The position numbers and the translations under genes were made by a program. A stretch of DNA of 64,000 bases from an uncultured Porphyromonas sp. (GTDB lineage Bacteria > Bacteroidota > Bacteroidia > Bacteroidales > Porphyromonadaceae). Below the pieces are notes generated by a model, which saw only the letters and a list, made by a program, of their open reading frames with translations, had not been told where the DNA came from and made no database searches. This document shows positions 1 to 8,587 of this stretch, in pieces; position 1 is the first letter of the stretch, and each line of letters starts with the position of its first letter. The stretch is taken from contig NZ_CALHDW010000018.1 of the NCBI RefSeq assembly GCF_938023125.1, positions 186,001 to 250,000 on the forward strand. The letters are read 5' to 3'.

Positions 1-1
1 G

Positions 2-337
2 CTTGCTTGCTCCGTAGCACTCGCAAGTCTACGTCTCTTGCTCAACTCTCCTTGGCAGGAGCGCATAAAAGCAATAGAGTGCCAACTAAGGGAGGAATTA
101 AGTCCGGCTACGTCATTCGATACGGTTGCCGAGGTACGTGTATTGGGAGCCATTGGGGTAGTGGAGATGCGTGAAGCGGTAGATATGGCAAAGATGCAGC
201 GTCTTTTGGTAGAGCATGGGGTTTGGGTGCGTCCCTTTGGGCGTCTGTGTTACCTGATGCCGCCCTACATTATCAATCGGGAGCAGCTCCATAAGCTTAC
301 GACCGGTCTCTTGGCAGCCATTGCTGAGAGTAGGTAA
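2..337 (+). CDS. bioA: BioA, adenosylmethionine-8-amino-7-oxononanoate aminotransferase (3' end only)
   Basis: C-terminal part of the PLP-dependent enzyme that makes 7,8-diaminononanoate in biotin synthesis. The window opens inside the gene; the open frame runs from base 2 without a start. Near the edge it reads [13 protein letters not shown], the family's helix after the PLP lysine region, and later [19 protein letters not shown], the typical BioA C-terminal segment that closes the active site. The frame ends at TAA after AESR, which is the usual family end, so nothing suggests truncation on this side. The catalytic lysine and N-terminal half lie outside the window. Family assignment is by recognition of these motifs. 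Confidence 0.85.
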   Translation, partial: LACSVALASLRLLLNSPWQERIKAIECQLREELSPATSFDTVAEVRVLGAIGVVEMREAVDMAKMQRLLVEHGVWVRPFGRLCYLMPPYIINREQLHKLTTGLLAAIAESR

Positions 338-670
338 TAGACCTTTCTTCTTATTCTATATTCTTTATAAATAGAACATATAGTAGTAGTAGAGGGTGGA
401 TCAATTGTGTTCTCATCCTAGGCTCATTCTGTACTTACCAACAGCTATATCTACTCGTTATATACGCTATATAGACGAATTGTTTACCTAGTTATGAACA
501 TAGATTTAGCTGATAAAATCTAGGGATTATGCTACTTTTCAACAATAGGGTCTACCAAAGAGGTCGTTCCGGAGCAGAAACCCTCTGCAATTATAGGTTG
601 ATAAGAGGGTGATAATCCACTTATAACTCGTGCTAAGTCGCCTTGTTTAGGTCGATTTATTTTGCTAACG
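338..670. other. AT-rich intergenic stretch without a recognisable gene
   Basis: About 330 bases between the end of bioA and the terminator of the converging glycosyltransferase gene. There is no credible open frame on either strand and no tRNA-like fold. It holds short AT-rich palindromic patches near 350-375 and 455-480 but no clear Rho-independent terminator for bioA. Nothing further could be recognised. Confidence 0.5.
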
Positions 671-709
671 GAAAAGAAAAGGGTAGTCTATAATCTATAG
701 ATTACCCCC
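671..709 (-). terminator. Rho-independent terminator of the glycosyltransferase gene
   Basis: GGGTAGTCTATA (681-692) pairs with TATAGATTACCC (696-707): a 12-bp stem with one wobble and a 3-base loop. On the minus strand it is followed by TTTTCTTTT. It lies just past the stop codon of the minus-strand gene, as expected for its terminator. Confidence 0.8.
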
Positions 710-734
710 TATTTGTAGAGAAGTTATGAACGGC

Positions 735-1877
735 CTATCGCTCTAAAAAGGAGTAGAGAGCCGGAAGAATATCGCCGAACGTCTGAGGCATGAGGGAGCT
801 GCGATCGGGATGCCAAGGAGTGTCGGCAAGGCGTAGAGTAGCCTTGAGAGCTTCCTCGATTTGATCTAGAGAGAAGGGATCGAAAAGTACTACCCCTCGT
901 GTCCCTTGCAGCATACTGGCAATACCGGTAGCCCTGCTGATGGCACTAGGTAGCCCGATGGTAAGAGCTTCGTTGGCTACCGCACCAAATCTTTCTAGGG
1001 TGCTGGCAAGTACAAAAGCATCCGCCATAAGGTAATGGCTATAAAGCTCTTCGCCCTCTTTTCTCCCTGCGAAATGAATCCGTTGCCGGCAAGGAGTTTT
1101 CTCCGCTTTGGCGCGTAAGAAGCCTTCTAAAGGACCATCGCCTACGAGTACTAAGTGTACGTCATTTTGCAGCTCAAAGGCACGAGAGAAGGCAGAAATA
1201 AGGCTGTCTAGATTTTTTTCCGGCGAGAGTCTCCCTACGTAGAGTAGTATTTTGTCGGAGGGGTGATGGGTATAATGGTTACGAAGCGCAGCTGCATTGG
1301 GGTAGAGCGGCGGCAATATCTCTCGGATCATTTCTTCCTCTTGTAGGATAGGCAAGGTGTGGTAGCGGTGCCCCTTTCCAAACTTGTGAGAATATACCTC
1401 TTGAGCCCTCCGGTCACACAGTATCACCCCATCGAGCATACCGCTCTCGAGGATAATCTCTTTTAGGTTGAGTTGCTTTCTTACGGTCTCTTGGGCAAGG
1501 GAATAACTATCGTCTACCATGGAGACGATGCGACTATGGGGAGAAGCTATATAGCGAGCGGCAAGAGCGAGTAGGGTAGTGAGGTTAATTTCGCTGGTGA
1601 GAACAAGGTCGTATCGCCCCCGAGCTACGAGCTTAAAAATATCCCATCGCAGGTTTTTTATTCCGGCCACTCCGGGGGATAGGTATTTATAGGGAAAGCG
1701 AACTCGCGACTTTAGTAGGCTTTGATTGAAACGATGATTCTCGGCCTCTTTTTCTTCGAAGTAGATGTCGCACCCATAGCGAGAGTAGAGAGCATTGAAA
1801 AGATCTATGCGGTAGGGAGTGAGTGCGCGATGGATGATAAGGGTTCTGAGGTTCCTCCCAGATGGTTCTGTTTTCAT
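735..1877 (-). CDS. Glycosyltransferase family 4 (GT-B fold)
   Basis: A 380-residue retaining glycosyltransferase of the GT4 class, probably transferring a sugar from a nucleotide-sugar donor to a glycan or lipid carrier at the inner face of the membrane. The C-terminal Rossmann domain is clear: ILLYVGRLSPEKNLDSLI begins the donor-binding half (about residue 210), LVLVGDGPLE follows, and ERFGAVANEA is the E-x7-E motif (about residue 295). The N-terminal acceptor half (RALTPYRIDLFNALYSRYG) is that of a soluble enzyme; there is no signal peptide or membrane segment. It stands alone with its own promoter and terminator, so the acceptor cannot be inferred from neighbours. A role in LPS, capsule or protein glycosylation is possible but not shown. 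Confidence 0.85.
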   Translation of the reverse strand: MKTEPSGRNLRTLIIHRALTPYRIDLFNALYSRYGCDIYFEEKEAENHRFNQSLLKSRVRFPYKYLSPGVAGIKNLRWDIFKLVARGRYDLVLTSEINLTTLLALAARYIASPHSRIVSMVDDSYSLAQETVRKQLNLKEIILESGMLDGVILCDRRAQEVYSHKFGKGHRYHTLPILQEEEMIREILPPLYPNAAALRNHYTHHPSDKILLYVGRLSPEKNLDSLISAFSRAFELQNDVHLVLVGDGPLEGFLRAKAEKTPCRQRIHFAGRKEGEELYSHYLMADAFVLASTLERFGAVANEALTIGLPSAISRATGIASMLQGTRGVVLFDPFSLDQIEEALKATLRLADTPWHPDRSSLMPQTFGDILPALYSFLER

Positions 1878-1902
1878 ACGAATCTACTTTCTTTATCCGA
1901 GA

Positions 1903-1910
1903 CAAAAATA
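1903..1910 (-). promoter_or_regulatory. Bacteroidota -7 element upstream of the glycosyltransferase
   Basis: Minus-strand TATTTTTG (plus CAAAAATA) matches TAnnTTTG and lies 25 bases before the start codon. No convincing -33 TTTG was seen. Confidence 0.5.
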
Positions 1911-2154
1911 CGAACATAAAGGCGAACCTCCATACCCTCCACCAATCGAACATAATAAGGTTTCCAATTTCAAGATTTTCTGATGGGAGGTACAATACGG
2001 ATTCAAATTCGAGAAAATTGAGCCCTTTGACAACCTTCTATTCTCATATTAAATCGTTGATTACAAATAGAATATATATCGTAAACTCCCCTTTCTCCTC
2101 TCCACCAATCTAGGATCTTAAGCTCTAAAAATCTGGAAAATATAGCCTAGCATG
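1911..2154. other. Intergenic stretch, no gene seen
   Basis: AT-rich DNA between the glycosyltransferase promoter and the terminator of the lipoprotein gene. Short open frames here have no signal peptide, recognisable motif or promoter, and none is called. Confidence 0.5.
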
Positions 2155-2190
2155 CAAAAAGGGGTACCCAAATAGACTTTGAGCACCCCT
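2155..2190 (-). terminator. Terminator of the Ig-domain lipoprotein gene
   Basis: Read on the minus strand, GGGGTGCTCAAA pairs with TTTGGGTACCCC (12 bp with two wobbles, 5-base loop) and is followed by TTTTT. It lies 30 bases past the stop codon. Confidence 0.75.
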
Positions 2191-2220
2191 CTTCTTAACT
2201 TAGGACTTATCCTTGGAATA

Positions 2221-3441
2221 TTAGTCAATGATGTCGGGACCATCCATAGGAACGAAGTTCATAGTCGCAAAGATGCGCTTGCGTCCATCTTTCATTTTGA
2301 TCGTCCACTGACCCAAAGTAAACTTATTGCCCTTTTCAGTATGGCTGTAGAGGTTTATCTTTTTATCCCCTGTTTTGGAGATTGTATAGCCCAATCCCTT
2401 AGCATAAGTATCGAAAGTAGCCATGATACCAAAGCCTTCTCCTGCCGGTTTGATGATGTAGTTGGCGGGAGTTACCTGTAAGAGAACTTTTAGGAGCTTA
2501 CCTTCTTTCATTAGGTAGCGAGCTATAAACATCTCTTCGTATTCGTCTCCGAGTTTTTGTGAGCCATAGATAATTTCTGTTCTTCCAAGTTTGTCAGTTC
2601 TCTGTTCGAGGTATTTACGGCCGGCTTGTTCTTCAAATTTTTTGATGGCGTCTTCCGAAGCATTCCAGTCGAGCAAGGGGAAGGGAAGAGTTTCGAAAGT
2701 GGGTTCTTTTAGATTAAAGCCGAGGAAGGTACCAACTCCGGGATATTCCGAATAGATAAATCCGGTAACTATTTTGTACTTATCCGTCATGAGGTTCATG
2801 AATTTGGGCGTCCAGTCATTGCTTCCATAGGTGAATCCATTTTTCTCCAAGAAGCTCTTCAACTCTTCGCTTTGAGCTACTTCGGGAGTCAAATCGATCT
2901 GGATAGCTTGCCCTAGAATATACTTAATCACAGGCATTTTCTTGCTCTTGGTACTAAAAGAGTAGTACTGCATGTTTTCGTCTTTTTCCAGAGGAGTATT
3001 GCCACGAGCTACCTCAAAGGCAATGAGCTCTTCGGCAGAATCGAACCAACGTAGGTAGGGCAACATAAAGTCGCCTTGTACCTCTTGATTTCCATTCTCG
3101 GTTACAGTGATGGTTGCTTCGGCTTGCTTGCCGTTGTAAGTTGCCTTAAGAATGCTCTTTCCTGCCTTGAGAGCGGTGATTTTACCCTCCTTGGAGATGG
3201 ATATGATGCCCTCGGGTACCGTGGTAAAGGTAGCTTGGGTAGTTACCTCTTTTGTACCGGACAATACTTTGATGGTAAGTGTTTCGCCCATCTTGATAGA
3301 GGCTTCTTTGGGTGTAATGGAGAGTGTCTCTTTTACGATCGGTGGTTGAGGTTTGTTACCGTTATCACAGCTTTGGAAGCCCATGAACCCCACAACTGCT
3401 AGTAGTAGTGAGGCTAGATAGTTAATGCTTTTTTGTTTCAT
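2221..3441 (-). CDS. Lipoprotein with N-terminal bacterial Ig-like (Big_2) domain
   Basis: A 406-residue exported lipoprotein. The signal peptide ends in the lipobox FQSC with C25 as the predicted lipidated residue. Residues about 38-114 form a Big_2-type Ig fold: the start LSITPKEASIKMGETLTI, the GKITALKAGKSILKATY core and the closing ATITV are typical. The remaining 290 residues (from about LRWFDSAEELIAF) match no family I recognise; they are rich in beta-prone segments and may form a globular surface domain. The gene has its own promoter and terminator. The Ig domain probably acts as a spacer or adhesive module; the function of the C-terminal part is unknown. Confidence 0.75.
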   Translation of the reverse strand: MKQKSINYLASLLLAVVGFMGFQSCDNGNKPQPPIVKETLSITPKEASIKMGETLTIKVLSGTKEVTTQATFTTVPEGIISISKEGKITALKAGKSILKATYNGKQAEATITVTENGNQEVQGDFMLPYLRWFDSAEELIAFEVARGNTPLEKDENMQYYSFSTKSKKMPVIKYILGQAIQIDLTPEVAQSEELKSFLEKNGFTYGSNDWTPKFMNLMTDKYKIVTGFIYSEYPGVGTFLGFNLKEPTFETLPFPLLDWNASEDAIKKFEEQAGRKYLEQRTDKLGRTEIIYGSQKLGDEYEEMFIARYLMKEGKLLKVLLQVTPANYIIKPAGEGFGIMATFDTYAKGLGYTISKTGDKKINLYSHTEKGNKFTLGQWTIKMKDGRKRIFATMNFVPMDGPDIID

Positions 3442-3525
3442 TTTCTTCTCTGTTAGTTTGTTTATCTATCTGGTATAGCTCTTGAGCGATCAGATAATGA
3501 TGGCTTTGGTTTGCTATCCTACTCG

Positions 3526-3533
3526 CAAAGATA
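3526..3533 (-). promoter_or_regulatory. -7 element for the Ig-domain lipoprotein gene
   Basis: Minus-strand TATCTTTG (plus CAAAGATA) is an exact TAnnTTTG, giving a leader of about 80 bases. Confidence 0.5.
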
Positions 3534-3620
3534 TGCGTATTTGTGCTTCAATGTATCACTTATTGGGCGATATTTGCAATATTTCGGAATAGAAACTTCC
3601 GAATTCATGCTCCATATATC

Positions 3621-3651
3621 TTTGATATCATCACGAGAAGTACTACTTTTG
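3621..3651 (+). promoter_or_regulatory. Promoter of the polyprenyl synthase gene
   Basis: TTTG at 3621-3624 and TACTTTTG at 3644-3651 are separated by 19 bases, the spacing of the Bacteroidota sigma-ABfr promoter. A second TAnnTTTG (TATCTTTG, 3617-3624) overlaps the upstream box, so two start sites are possible. Confidence 0.6.
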
Positions 3652-3708
3652 TTTATCGGAAACAAGTAGATATAGTGCGGAGATTGTGTCGCCTAGAGAT
3701 ATGGGAGC

Positions 3709-4686
3709 ATGAATATAATAGAGCAAATAGTTCAGCCGATTGCGGATTATCGTTTGGCCTTCGAGGAGGAGTATGCCCGAGCCTTTGTTGCCGAAAGTCC
3801 TATCGTTGCTCAGTCTATAGAGAAGATCACAGCAACCCGGGGTAAGCATATTCGCCCTATCCTGATGGGCCTCCTTGTCTCATTACAAGGCAAGGTGCCC
3901 AGCCAGCGTACAGTCTCGTGTGCCGTACTTATCGAGATGCTCCATATGGCAAGTTTGATCCACGACGACGTGATCGATCAAGCACCCTTGAGGCGGGGCC
4001 AACCTACCCTCAATGCCTTTTACGACAACCATTCCGCTGTATTGGTGGGCGACTATATCCTCTCCATAGCTTTTTTGCGTGCGGCAGAGATTGGTGGCTC
4101 CAGCCTGATACGCACCGTGGCCAACCTTGGGAAGCACCTCTCAGAAGGAGAACTGTTGCAGATACAAGTGGCTACAGATTGCATCATAGACGAAGAGAAT
4201 TACTTCTCTATCATAGAAAAGAAAACGGCAACCCTCTTCGAAGCTTGCGCCGCCTTGGGTATGTATAGTGTAGATGCTGAGGCCGAAGAGCTACTGAAGG
4301 TGATGCAGTTAGGTAGGCATCTTGGGATTGCTTTTCAACTCCGAGACGATATCTTTGATTATACAATGGAGGCAGAGGTGGGTAAGCCCGTGGGCAACGA
4401 CCTTAAAGAGGGTAAGATAACGCTCCCACTCATATATATCTATAAACAAGCTGATTGCGACCAAAAAGAGCGAATAAAGAGCCTACTCGAGAGGGTGGAA
4501 AGCGACGAAAAAGCCATTGCAGAGTTGCTCCGGATGGCACACCAATTCGGAGGGGTTGCCTATGCCCAAAAGAGGCTGGAAGAGGAGCTCTCGAAGGCCT
4601 TAGATATTCTGAGAAGTTTTCCCAATTCTCCGGCTAATCAGTCCCTTGTTTTGCTTGCAGAATACCTCGGCAAGCGCACCTATTAA
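3709..4686 (+). CDS. Long-chain polyprenyl diphosphate synthase
   Basis: A 325-residue trans-prenyltransferase that extends FPP with isopentenyl diphosphate to the side chain of menaquinone (octaprenyl or longer). The first aspartate-rich motif is HDDVID (D86, D87, D90) followed by the RRGQPT arginines; the second is LRDDIFD (about residue 215), followed by GKPVGNDLKEGKITLP. Length and motif spacing are those of the IspB/HepT group. The residues just before the first aspartate motif (MLHMASLI) are small, as in long-chain enzymes, but chain length cannot be fixed from sequence. It has its own promoter and is separated from mnmG by 142 bases and a further promoter. Confidence 0.9.
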   Translation: MNIIEQIVQPIADYRLAFEEEYARAFVAESPIVAQSIEKITATRGKHIRPILMGLLVSLQGKVPSQRTVSCAVLIEMLHMASLIHDDVIDQAPLRRGQPTLNAFYDNHSAVLVGDYILSIAFLRAAEIGGSSLIRTVANLGKHLSEGELLQIQVATDCIIDEENYFSIIEKKTATLFEACAALGMYSVDAEAEELLKVMQLGRHLGIAFQLRDDIFDYTMEAEVGKPVGNDLKEGKITLPLIYIYKQADCDQKERIKSLLERVESDEKAIAELLRMAHQFGGVAYAQKRLEEELSKALDILRSFPNSPANQSLVLLAEYLGKRTY

Positions 4687-4796
4687 GTCTTTCCGAAACC
4701 ATAAAAGAGAGTAGGGTAGGGGAGTGCCAAAGGTATTTTTCCCTTCTTTATCAGATAGATATCATCTTCCCAAACGAGCATTCTATGGCTTCTTTA

Positions 4797-4804
4797 TACC
4801 TTTG
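4797..4804 (+). promoter_or_regulatory. -7 element of the mnmG operon
   Basis: TACCTTTG, exact TAnnTTTG, 24 bases before the mnmG start codon. No TTTG box at the expected distance was found. Confidence 0.55.
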
Positions 4805-4828
4805 TGGGAAGAAATATAGGACTACACT

Positions 4829-6709
4829 ATGAATCGCGAAGAGTATGATGTAATTGTGGTCGGTGCCGGGCATGCCGGTTGCGAGGCTGCTGCCGCTGCT
4901 GCTACAATGGGCTCACGTGTGCTACTTATCACGCACGACATGAATAAGATAGCCCAGCTAAGTTGCAACCCGGCTATGGGCGGAATTGCCAAAGGGCAAA
5001 TAGTACGAGAGGTGGATGCCCTTGGGGGATGGTCCGGATGGATCTCCGACGCTTCTTCCATACAATTTCGCATGCTCAATAGAAGCAAAGGCCCTGCCAT
5101 GTGGAGCCCTCGTGCCCAAATCGATCGTATGCGTTTTATGGAGCACTGGAGAGAAACGCTCGACACAATTCCTAATCTTCACATCTGGCAAGATGGTGTA
5201 GCAGAGCTACTCGTAAAAAACGGGAGAGTAATTGGGGTTAAAACCTTGTTGCTCAAAGAGTTCTACTCTTACTCTGTAGTGCTCACTGTAGGCACCTTTT
5301 TGGGAGGAATGATGCACTTTGGGCGTACCATGATACCGGGCGGGCGCATCAGTGAACCCGCTTCGTATGGACTCACCGAGCAGCTGAGGGACTTAGGGTG
5401 CCGTACCGACAGAATGAAGACGGGTACCCCGGCTCGCATCGATGGACGCAGCGTAGACTGGTCCCTCACTACAGAGCAAAAGGGCGACGAAGGCGACTTC
5501 CATCACTTTTCCTACTGCACGGAGGGTGCGAATACCCTGCGTCAATTGCCTTGTCATATTCTCTACACTTCGCCCGAATGCCACGAGATACTTCGCGCCT
5601 CGCTCGCCGATTCTCCCCTCTACAATGGTCAGATACAAAGTATTGGCCCACGATATTGCCCAAGTATAGAGACTAAGATCGTAACCTTTGCCGATAAGGA
5701 ACAGCACCAGCTTTTCCTTGAGCCCGAGGGCGAAAACACCAACGAATACTACCTCAATGGCTTCTCTTCGAGCCTTCCTCTGGAGGTGCAATTGGCGGCG
5801 CTACGTACCCTCCCGGCCCTAAGCAATGTGCGTATTTATCGCCCCGGTTATGCCATAGAATACGATTTCTTTGACCCTACACAGCTCTATCCAACTCTGG
5901 CACATAAGCTCCTTGGGGGGCTATATATGGCAGGCCAAATCAATGGTACTACGGGCTATGAAGAGGCTGCCGGTCAGGGTATTTTGGCCGGGATAAATGC
6001 CCACAACGACGTCCACGGCTTAGGCGATTTTGTACTACAACGCAGTGAGGCCTATATAGGAGTATTGATAGACGACCTCGTAACAAAAGGAGTAGATGAG
6101 CCCTATAGAATGTTTACTTCGAGGGCCGAATTCCGTACCCTCTTACGTCAAGATAATGCGGACGATCGCCTTACGCCCTATGCCATGAAGCTGGGATTAG
6201 CCTCCGAATTGAGAAGAAATCGCTTTACCTATAAGGCGCAAATGATTGAAGAAGTGAAGGCCTTTATGGCTCAATATTCGGTTCGTCCCGAGAGAGTTAA
6301 TAGCCTTCTGGAGCAGCAGGGAGAGCAGCCCTTAAAACATGCAATTCGCCTTCGGGAGTTATTGCTTCGCCCCAGATTGACCCTCGATCTTTTGCTAGAG
6401 GTCTTGCCACAATTCCGTGAGTTTGTAGAGAAGATAGCCTCACAGCGCGAGGAGATCTTAGAGCGTGTGGAGATTGATGTCAAGTACGCCGGTTATATAG
6501 AGCGGGAGAAACAGCAAGCGGATAGAGCCATGCGCCTCGAGAGTATTACGCTGGGGAACCGATTCGACTACCTCACGCTGGAGCAGCTCTCCACCGAAGC
6601 CCGACAGAAACTCGACCGCATCCGCCCCGAAACGATAGGCCAGGCAGCACGTATTCCCGGGGTGTCGCCTCACGATATTAGCGTGCTTTTAGTGCTCTGT
6701 GGTAGGTAA
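4829..6709 (+). CDS. mnmG: MnmG (GidA), tRNA uridine-5-carboxymethylaminomethyl modification enzyme
   Basis: The FAD-binding subunit of the MnmE-MnmG complex, which modifies U34 of tRNAs reading NNA/NNG codons. At 626 residues it has full family length. The N-terminal FAD-binding motif is VVGAGHAGCEAA, followed by the signature CNPAMGGIAKGQIVREVDALGG. The second signature, GLYMAGQINGTTGYEEAAGQG, is reduced to its core at about residues 366-386, and the helical C-terminal domain (DRIRPETIGQAARIPGVSPHDI) is complete. It heads a tight run with uvrC, dtd, a MazG-like gene and deoC. In many bacteria gidA lies near the replication origin, which fits with the parS site that follows it here. Confidence 0.97.
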   Translation: MNREEYDVIVVGAGHAGCEAAAAAATMGSRVLLITHDMNKIAQLSCNPAMGGIAKGQIVREVDALGGWSGWISDASSIQFRMLNRSKGPAMWSPRAQIDRMRFMEHWRETLDTIPNLHIWQDGVAELLVKNGRVIGVKTLLLKEFYSYSVVLTVGTFLGGMMHFGRTMIPGGRISEPASYGLTEQLRDLGCRTDRMKTGTPARIDGRSVDWSLTTEQKGDEGDFHHFSYCTEGANTLRQLPCHILYTSPECHEILRASLADSPLYNGQIQSIGPRYCPSIETKIVTFADKEQHQLFLEPEGENTNEYYLNGFSSSLPLEVQLAALRTLPALSNVRIYRPGYAIEYDFFDPTQLYPTLAHKLLGGLYMAGQINGTTGYEEAAGQGILAGINAHNDVHGLGDFVLQRSEAYIGVLIDDLVTKGVDEPYRMFTSRAEFRTLLRQDNADDRLTPYAMKLGLASELRRNRFTYKAQMIEEVKAFMAQYSVRPERVNSLLEQQGEQPLKHAIRLRELLLRPRLTLDLLLEVLPQFREFVEKIASQREEILERVEIDVKYAGYIEREKQQADRAMRLESITLGNRFDYLTLEQLSTEARQKLDRIRPETIGQAARIPGVSPHDISVLLVLCGR

Positions 6710-6721
6710 TTAGCTGCGTTT

Positions 6722-6737
6722 TGTTCCACGTGAAACA
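6722..6737. promoter_or_regulatory. parS chromosome partition site
   Basis: TGTTCCACGTGAAACA is an exact match to the ParB/Spo0J binding consensus TGTTNCACGTGAAACA. It occupies the 49-base gap between mnmG and uvrC. parS sites cluster around oriC and load ParB-CTP clamps and SMC, so this suggests an origin-proximal location. No parA or parB gene and no DnaA-box cluster was seen in the window. Confidence 0.9.
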
Positions 6738-6758
6738 AAAGAACCGCCCCTAAGATTT

Positions 6759-8573
6759 ATGACGCTCGAGGAGATAAAAAAGATCCTTCCCACCCTTCCG
6801 CTTTCCCCGGGTTGCTACCAATACTACAACGCCGAGGGGGAGATTATCTATGTGGGTAAGGCAAAGAATCTAAGGCGGAGGGTGAGTAGCTACTTCCAGA
6901 AGGAGCACGCCGATCGAAAAACACGCCAGTTGGTTGCCCAGATTGTAGATGTAAAATACATTGTTGTAGCAAGCGAGAGTGATGCTCTTCTGCTCGAAAA
7001 CAATCTGATCAAGACCTATCAACCCAAGTACAACATACTCCTCAAAGACGATAAGAGTTACCCAAGTATTGTGGTAACAAGAGAGCCCTTCCCTCGGATA
7101 TTCGTAACCCGCACCATTGACCCCTCTTGGGGCGATTATTACGGACCCTACACCAGTGTGGCTATGGCGCATGGCATGGTGGGGATTATACGAGAGATGT
7201 ACAAAGTGCGTACTTGTAGGCATCACTTTACCCAGGAGGCAATAGAGAGGGGTAAGTACGCTCGCTGCCTTCAGTATCATATTAAGCGCTGCGAAGCGCC
7301 CTGCGAGGGTCTCGTGTCGAGAGAAGAGTACCTCAATAATATTGCCGCTGCGGTGGAGTTGCTAAAGGGAAATCTACGGCAGGTGATACAGCAAACAACC
7401 AGCCGGATGCTCGCTCTTAGCGAGGAGCTTCGTTACGAAGAGGCGGGACAAGAAAAGACCCGCCTTGAGATGCTGCAAGCGTATAGTACAAAACATATCG
7501 TAGCCCCCGAGACGCGCCACGATATTGACGTCTTCTCCTACGAGGAGGAGGGAGCTATGGCCTACGTCAATATGATGCAGGTGCATGAGGGCGCTATCGT
7601 GAGAGCCCTTACGGTGGAGTATAAAAAAGCAATAGACGAGGAGGCTGAGGAGATTTTTGCCACCGCCATCACAGAGTTGCGAGGCCGTTACGAAAGCAAA
7701 GCAAAGGAGGTGATCTTGCCCTATTCCTTAGGTTGGGACTCTTTGGGCCAATTCTCCGTTACTATTCCGAAGCAAGGCGAGAAGAAGAAGCTTTTGGAGC
7801 TATCCTTAGATAACGTGAAGCGGTATAAACTGGATCAACTAAAGCGTGCCGAAAAACTGAATCCGGAGCAGCGTGTACAGCGTCTGATGAATAAGATGAT
7901 GCAAGATTTGCACTTGCCTGTGGCACCACGACATATTGAGTGTTTCGACAATTCCAATCTACAGGGAACAGCTCCAGTGGCTGCATGTGTGGTCTTTCGC
8001 AACGGAAAACCCTACAAGAAAGAGTATAGAAAGTTTCACGTGAAAACTGTAGAAGGAGCCGACGATTTGGCCTCTATGCGGGAGATTGTAGAGCGCCGCT
8101 ATCGCCGTTTGCAAGAGGAGGAACTTCCTTTGCCGCAGTTGATCGTAATCGATGGAGCGCGAGGGCAATTAGAGGCTGCGGTGGAAACTCTTTCTGCCAT
8201 GGGGATAGGAGCACCCGACACTACCATAATCGGTTTGGCAGAGCGCATGGAAGAGATTTATTTCCCGGGTGAGGAGAATCCTCTTTTTCTCTCTCGAGAT
8301 AGCGAAACGCTCCGTACACTTATGCATATTCGAGACGAAGCTCACCGATTTGGTATAACCTTCCATCGTGCGGTTCGGAGCAAGAATCAGATTCATTCGG
8401 CACTCGATGATATAGAGGGGGTTGGAAAGCAAACCAAGGAGGCATTGCTCCGGCATTTTAAGAGTGTAAGGCGGATTAAATCGGCTACTCTGGCCGATCT
8501 GGAGTCTCTTATTGGAAAGAAACGAGGGGCAATTGTGTACAAAGCACTGCATCCCACAGACGAGAAATCATAG
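6759..8573 (+). CDS. uvrC: UvrC, excinuclease ABC subunit C
   Basis: The nuclease subunit of nucleotide excision repair, which incises both sides of the lesion after UvrA-UvrB loading. At 604 residues it is full length. The N-terminal GIY-YIG nuclease (about residues 15-95) shows GCYQYYN and IIYVGKAKNLRRRV. A UVR motif follows at about 205-240. The C-terminal RNase H-like nuclease carries ECFDNSNLQGTAPVAA and LIVIDGARGQLEAA with their catalytic aspartates, and the end has a helix-hairpin-helix pair (IEGVGKQTKEALLRHF). The start ATG follows the parS gap. A second parS-like palindrome lies inside the coding sequence. Confidence 0.97.
   Translation: MTLEEIKKILPTLPLSPGCYQYYNAEGEIIYVGKAKNLRRRVSSYFQKEHADRKTRQLVAQIVDVKYIVVASESDALLLENNLIKTYQPKYNILLKDDKSYPSIVVTREPFPRIFVTRTIDPSWGDYYGPYTSVAMAHGMVGIIREMYKVRTCRHHFTQEAIERGKYARCLQYHIKRCEAPCEGLVSREEYLNNIAAAVELLKGNLRQVIQQTTSRMLALSEELRYEEAGQEKTRLEMLQAYSTKHIVAPETRHDIDVFSYEEEGAMAYVNMMQVHEGAIVRALTVEYKKAIDEEAEEIFATAITELRGRYESKAKEVILPYSLGWDSLGQFSVTIPKQGEKKKLLELSLDNVKRYKLDQLKRAEKLNPEQRVQRLMNKMMQDLHLPVAPRHIECFDNSNLQGTAPVAACVVFRNGKPYKKEYRKFHVKTVEGADDLASMREIVERRYRRLQEEELPLPQLIVIDGARGQLEAAVETLSAMGIGAPDTTIIGLAERMEEIYFPGEENPLFLSRDSETLRTLMHIRDEAHRFGITFHRAVRSKNQIHSALDDIEGVGKQTKEALLRHFKSVRRIKSATLADLESLIGKKRGAIVYKALHPTDEKS
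8032..8047. promoter_or_regulatory. Degenerate parS-like palindrome inside uvrC
   Basis: AGTTTCACGTGAAAAC keeps the 13-base parS core GTTTCACGTGAAA and differs from the consensus only at positions 1, 15 and 16. It encodes KFHVKT of UvrC, so it could be chance, but it is 1.3 kb from the perfect site. Confidence 0.4.
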
Positions 8574-8587
8574 ATACGAGTATATAA

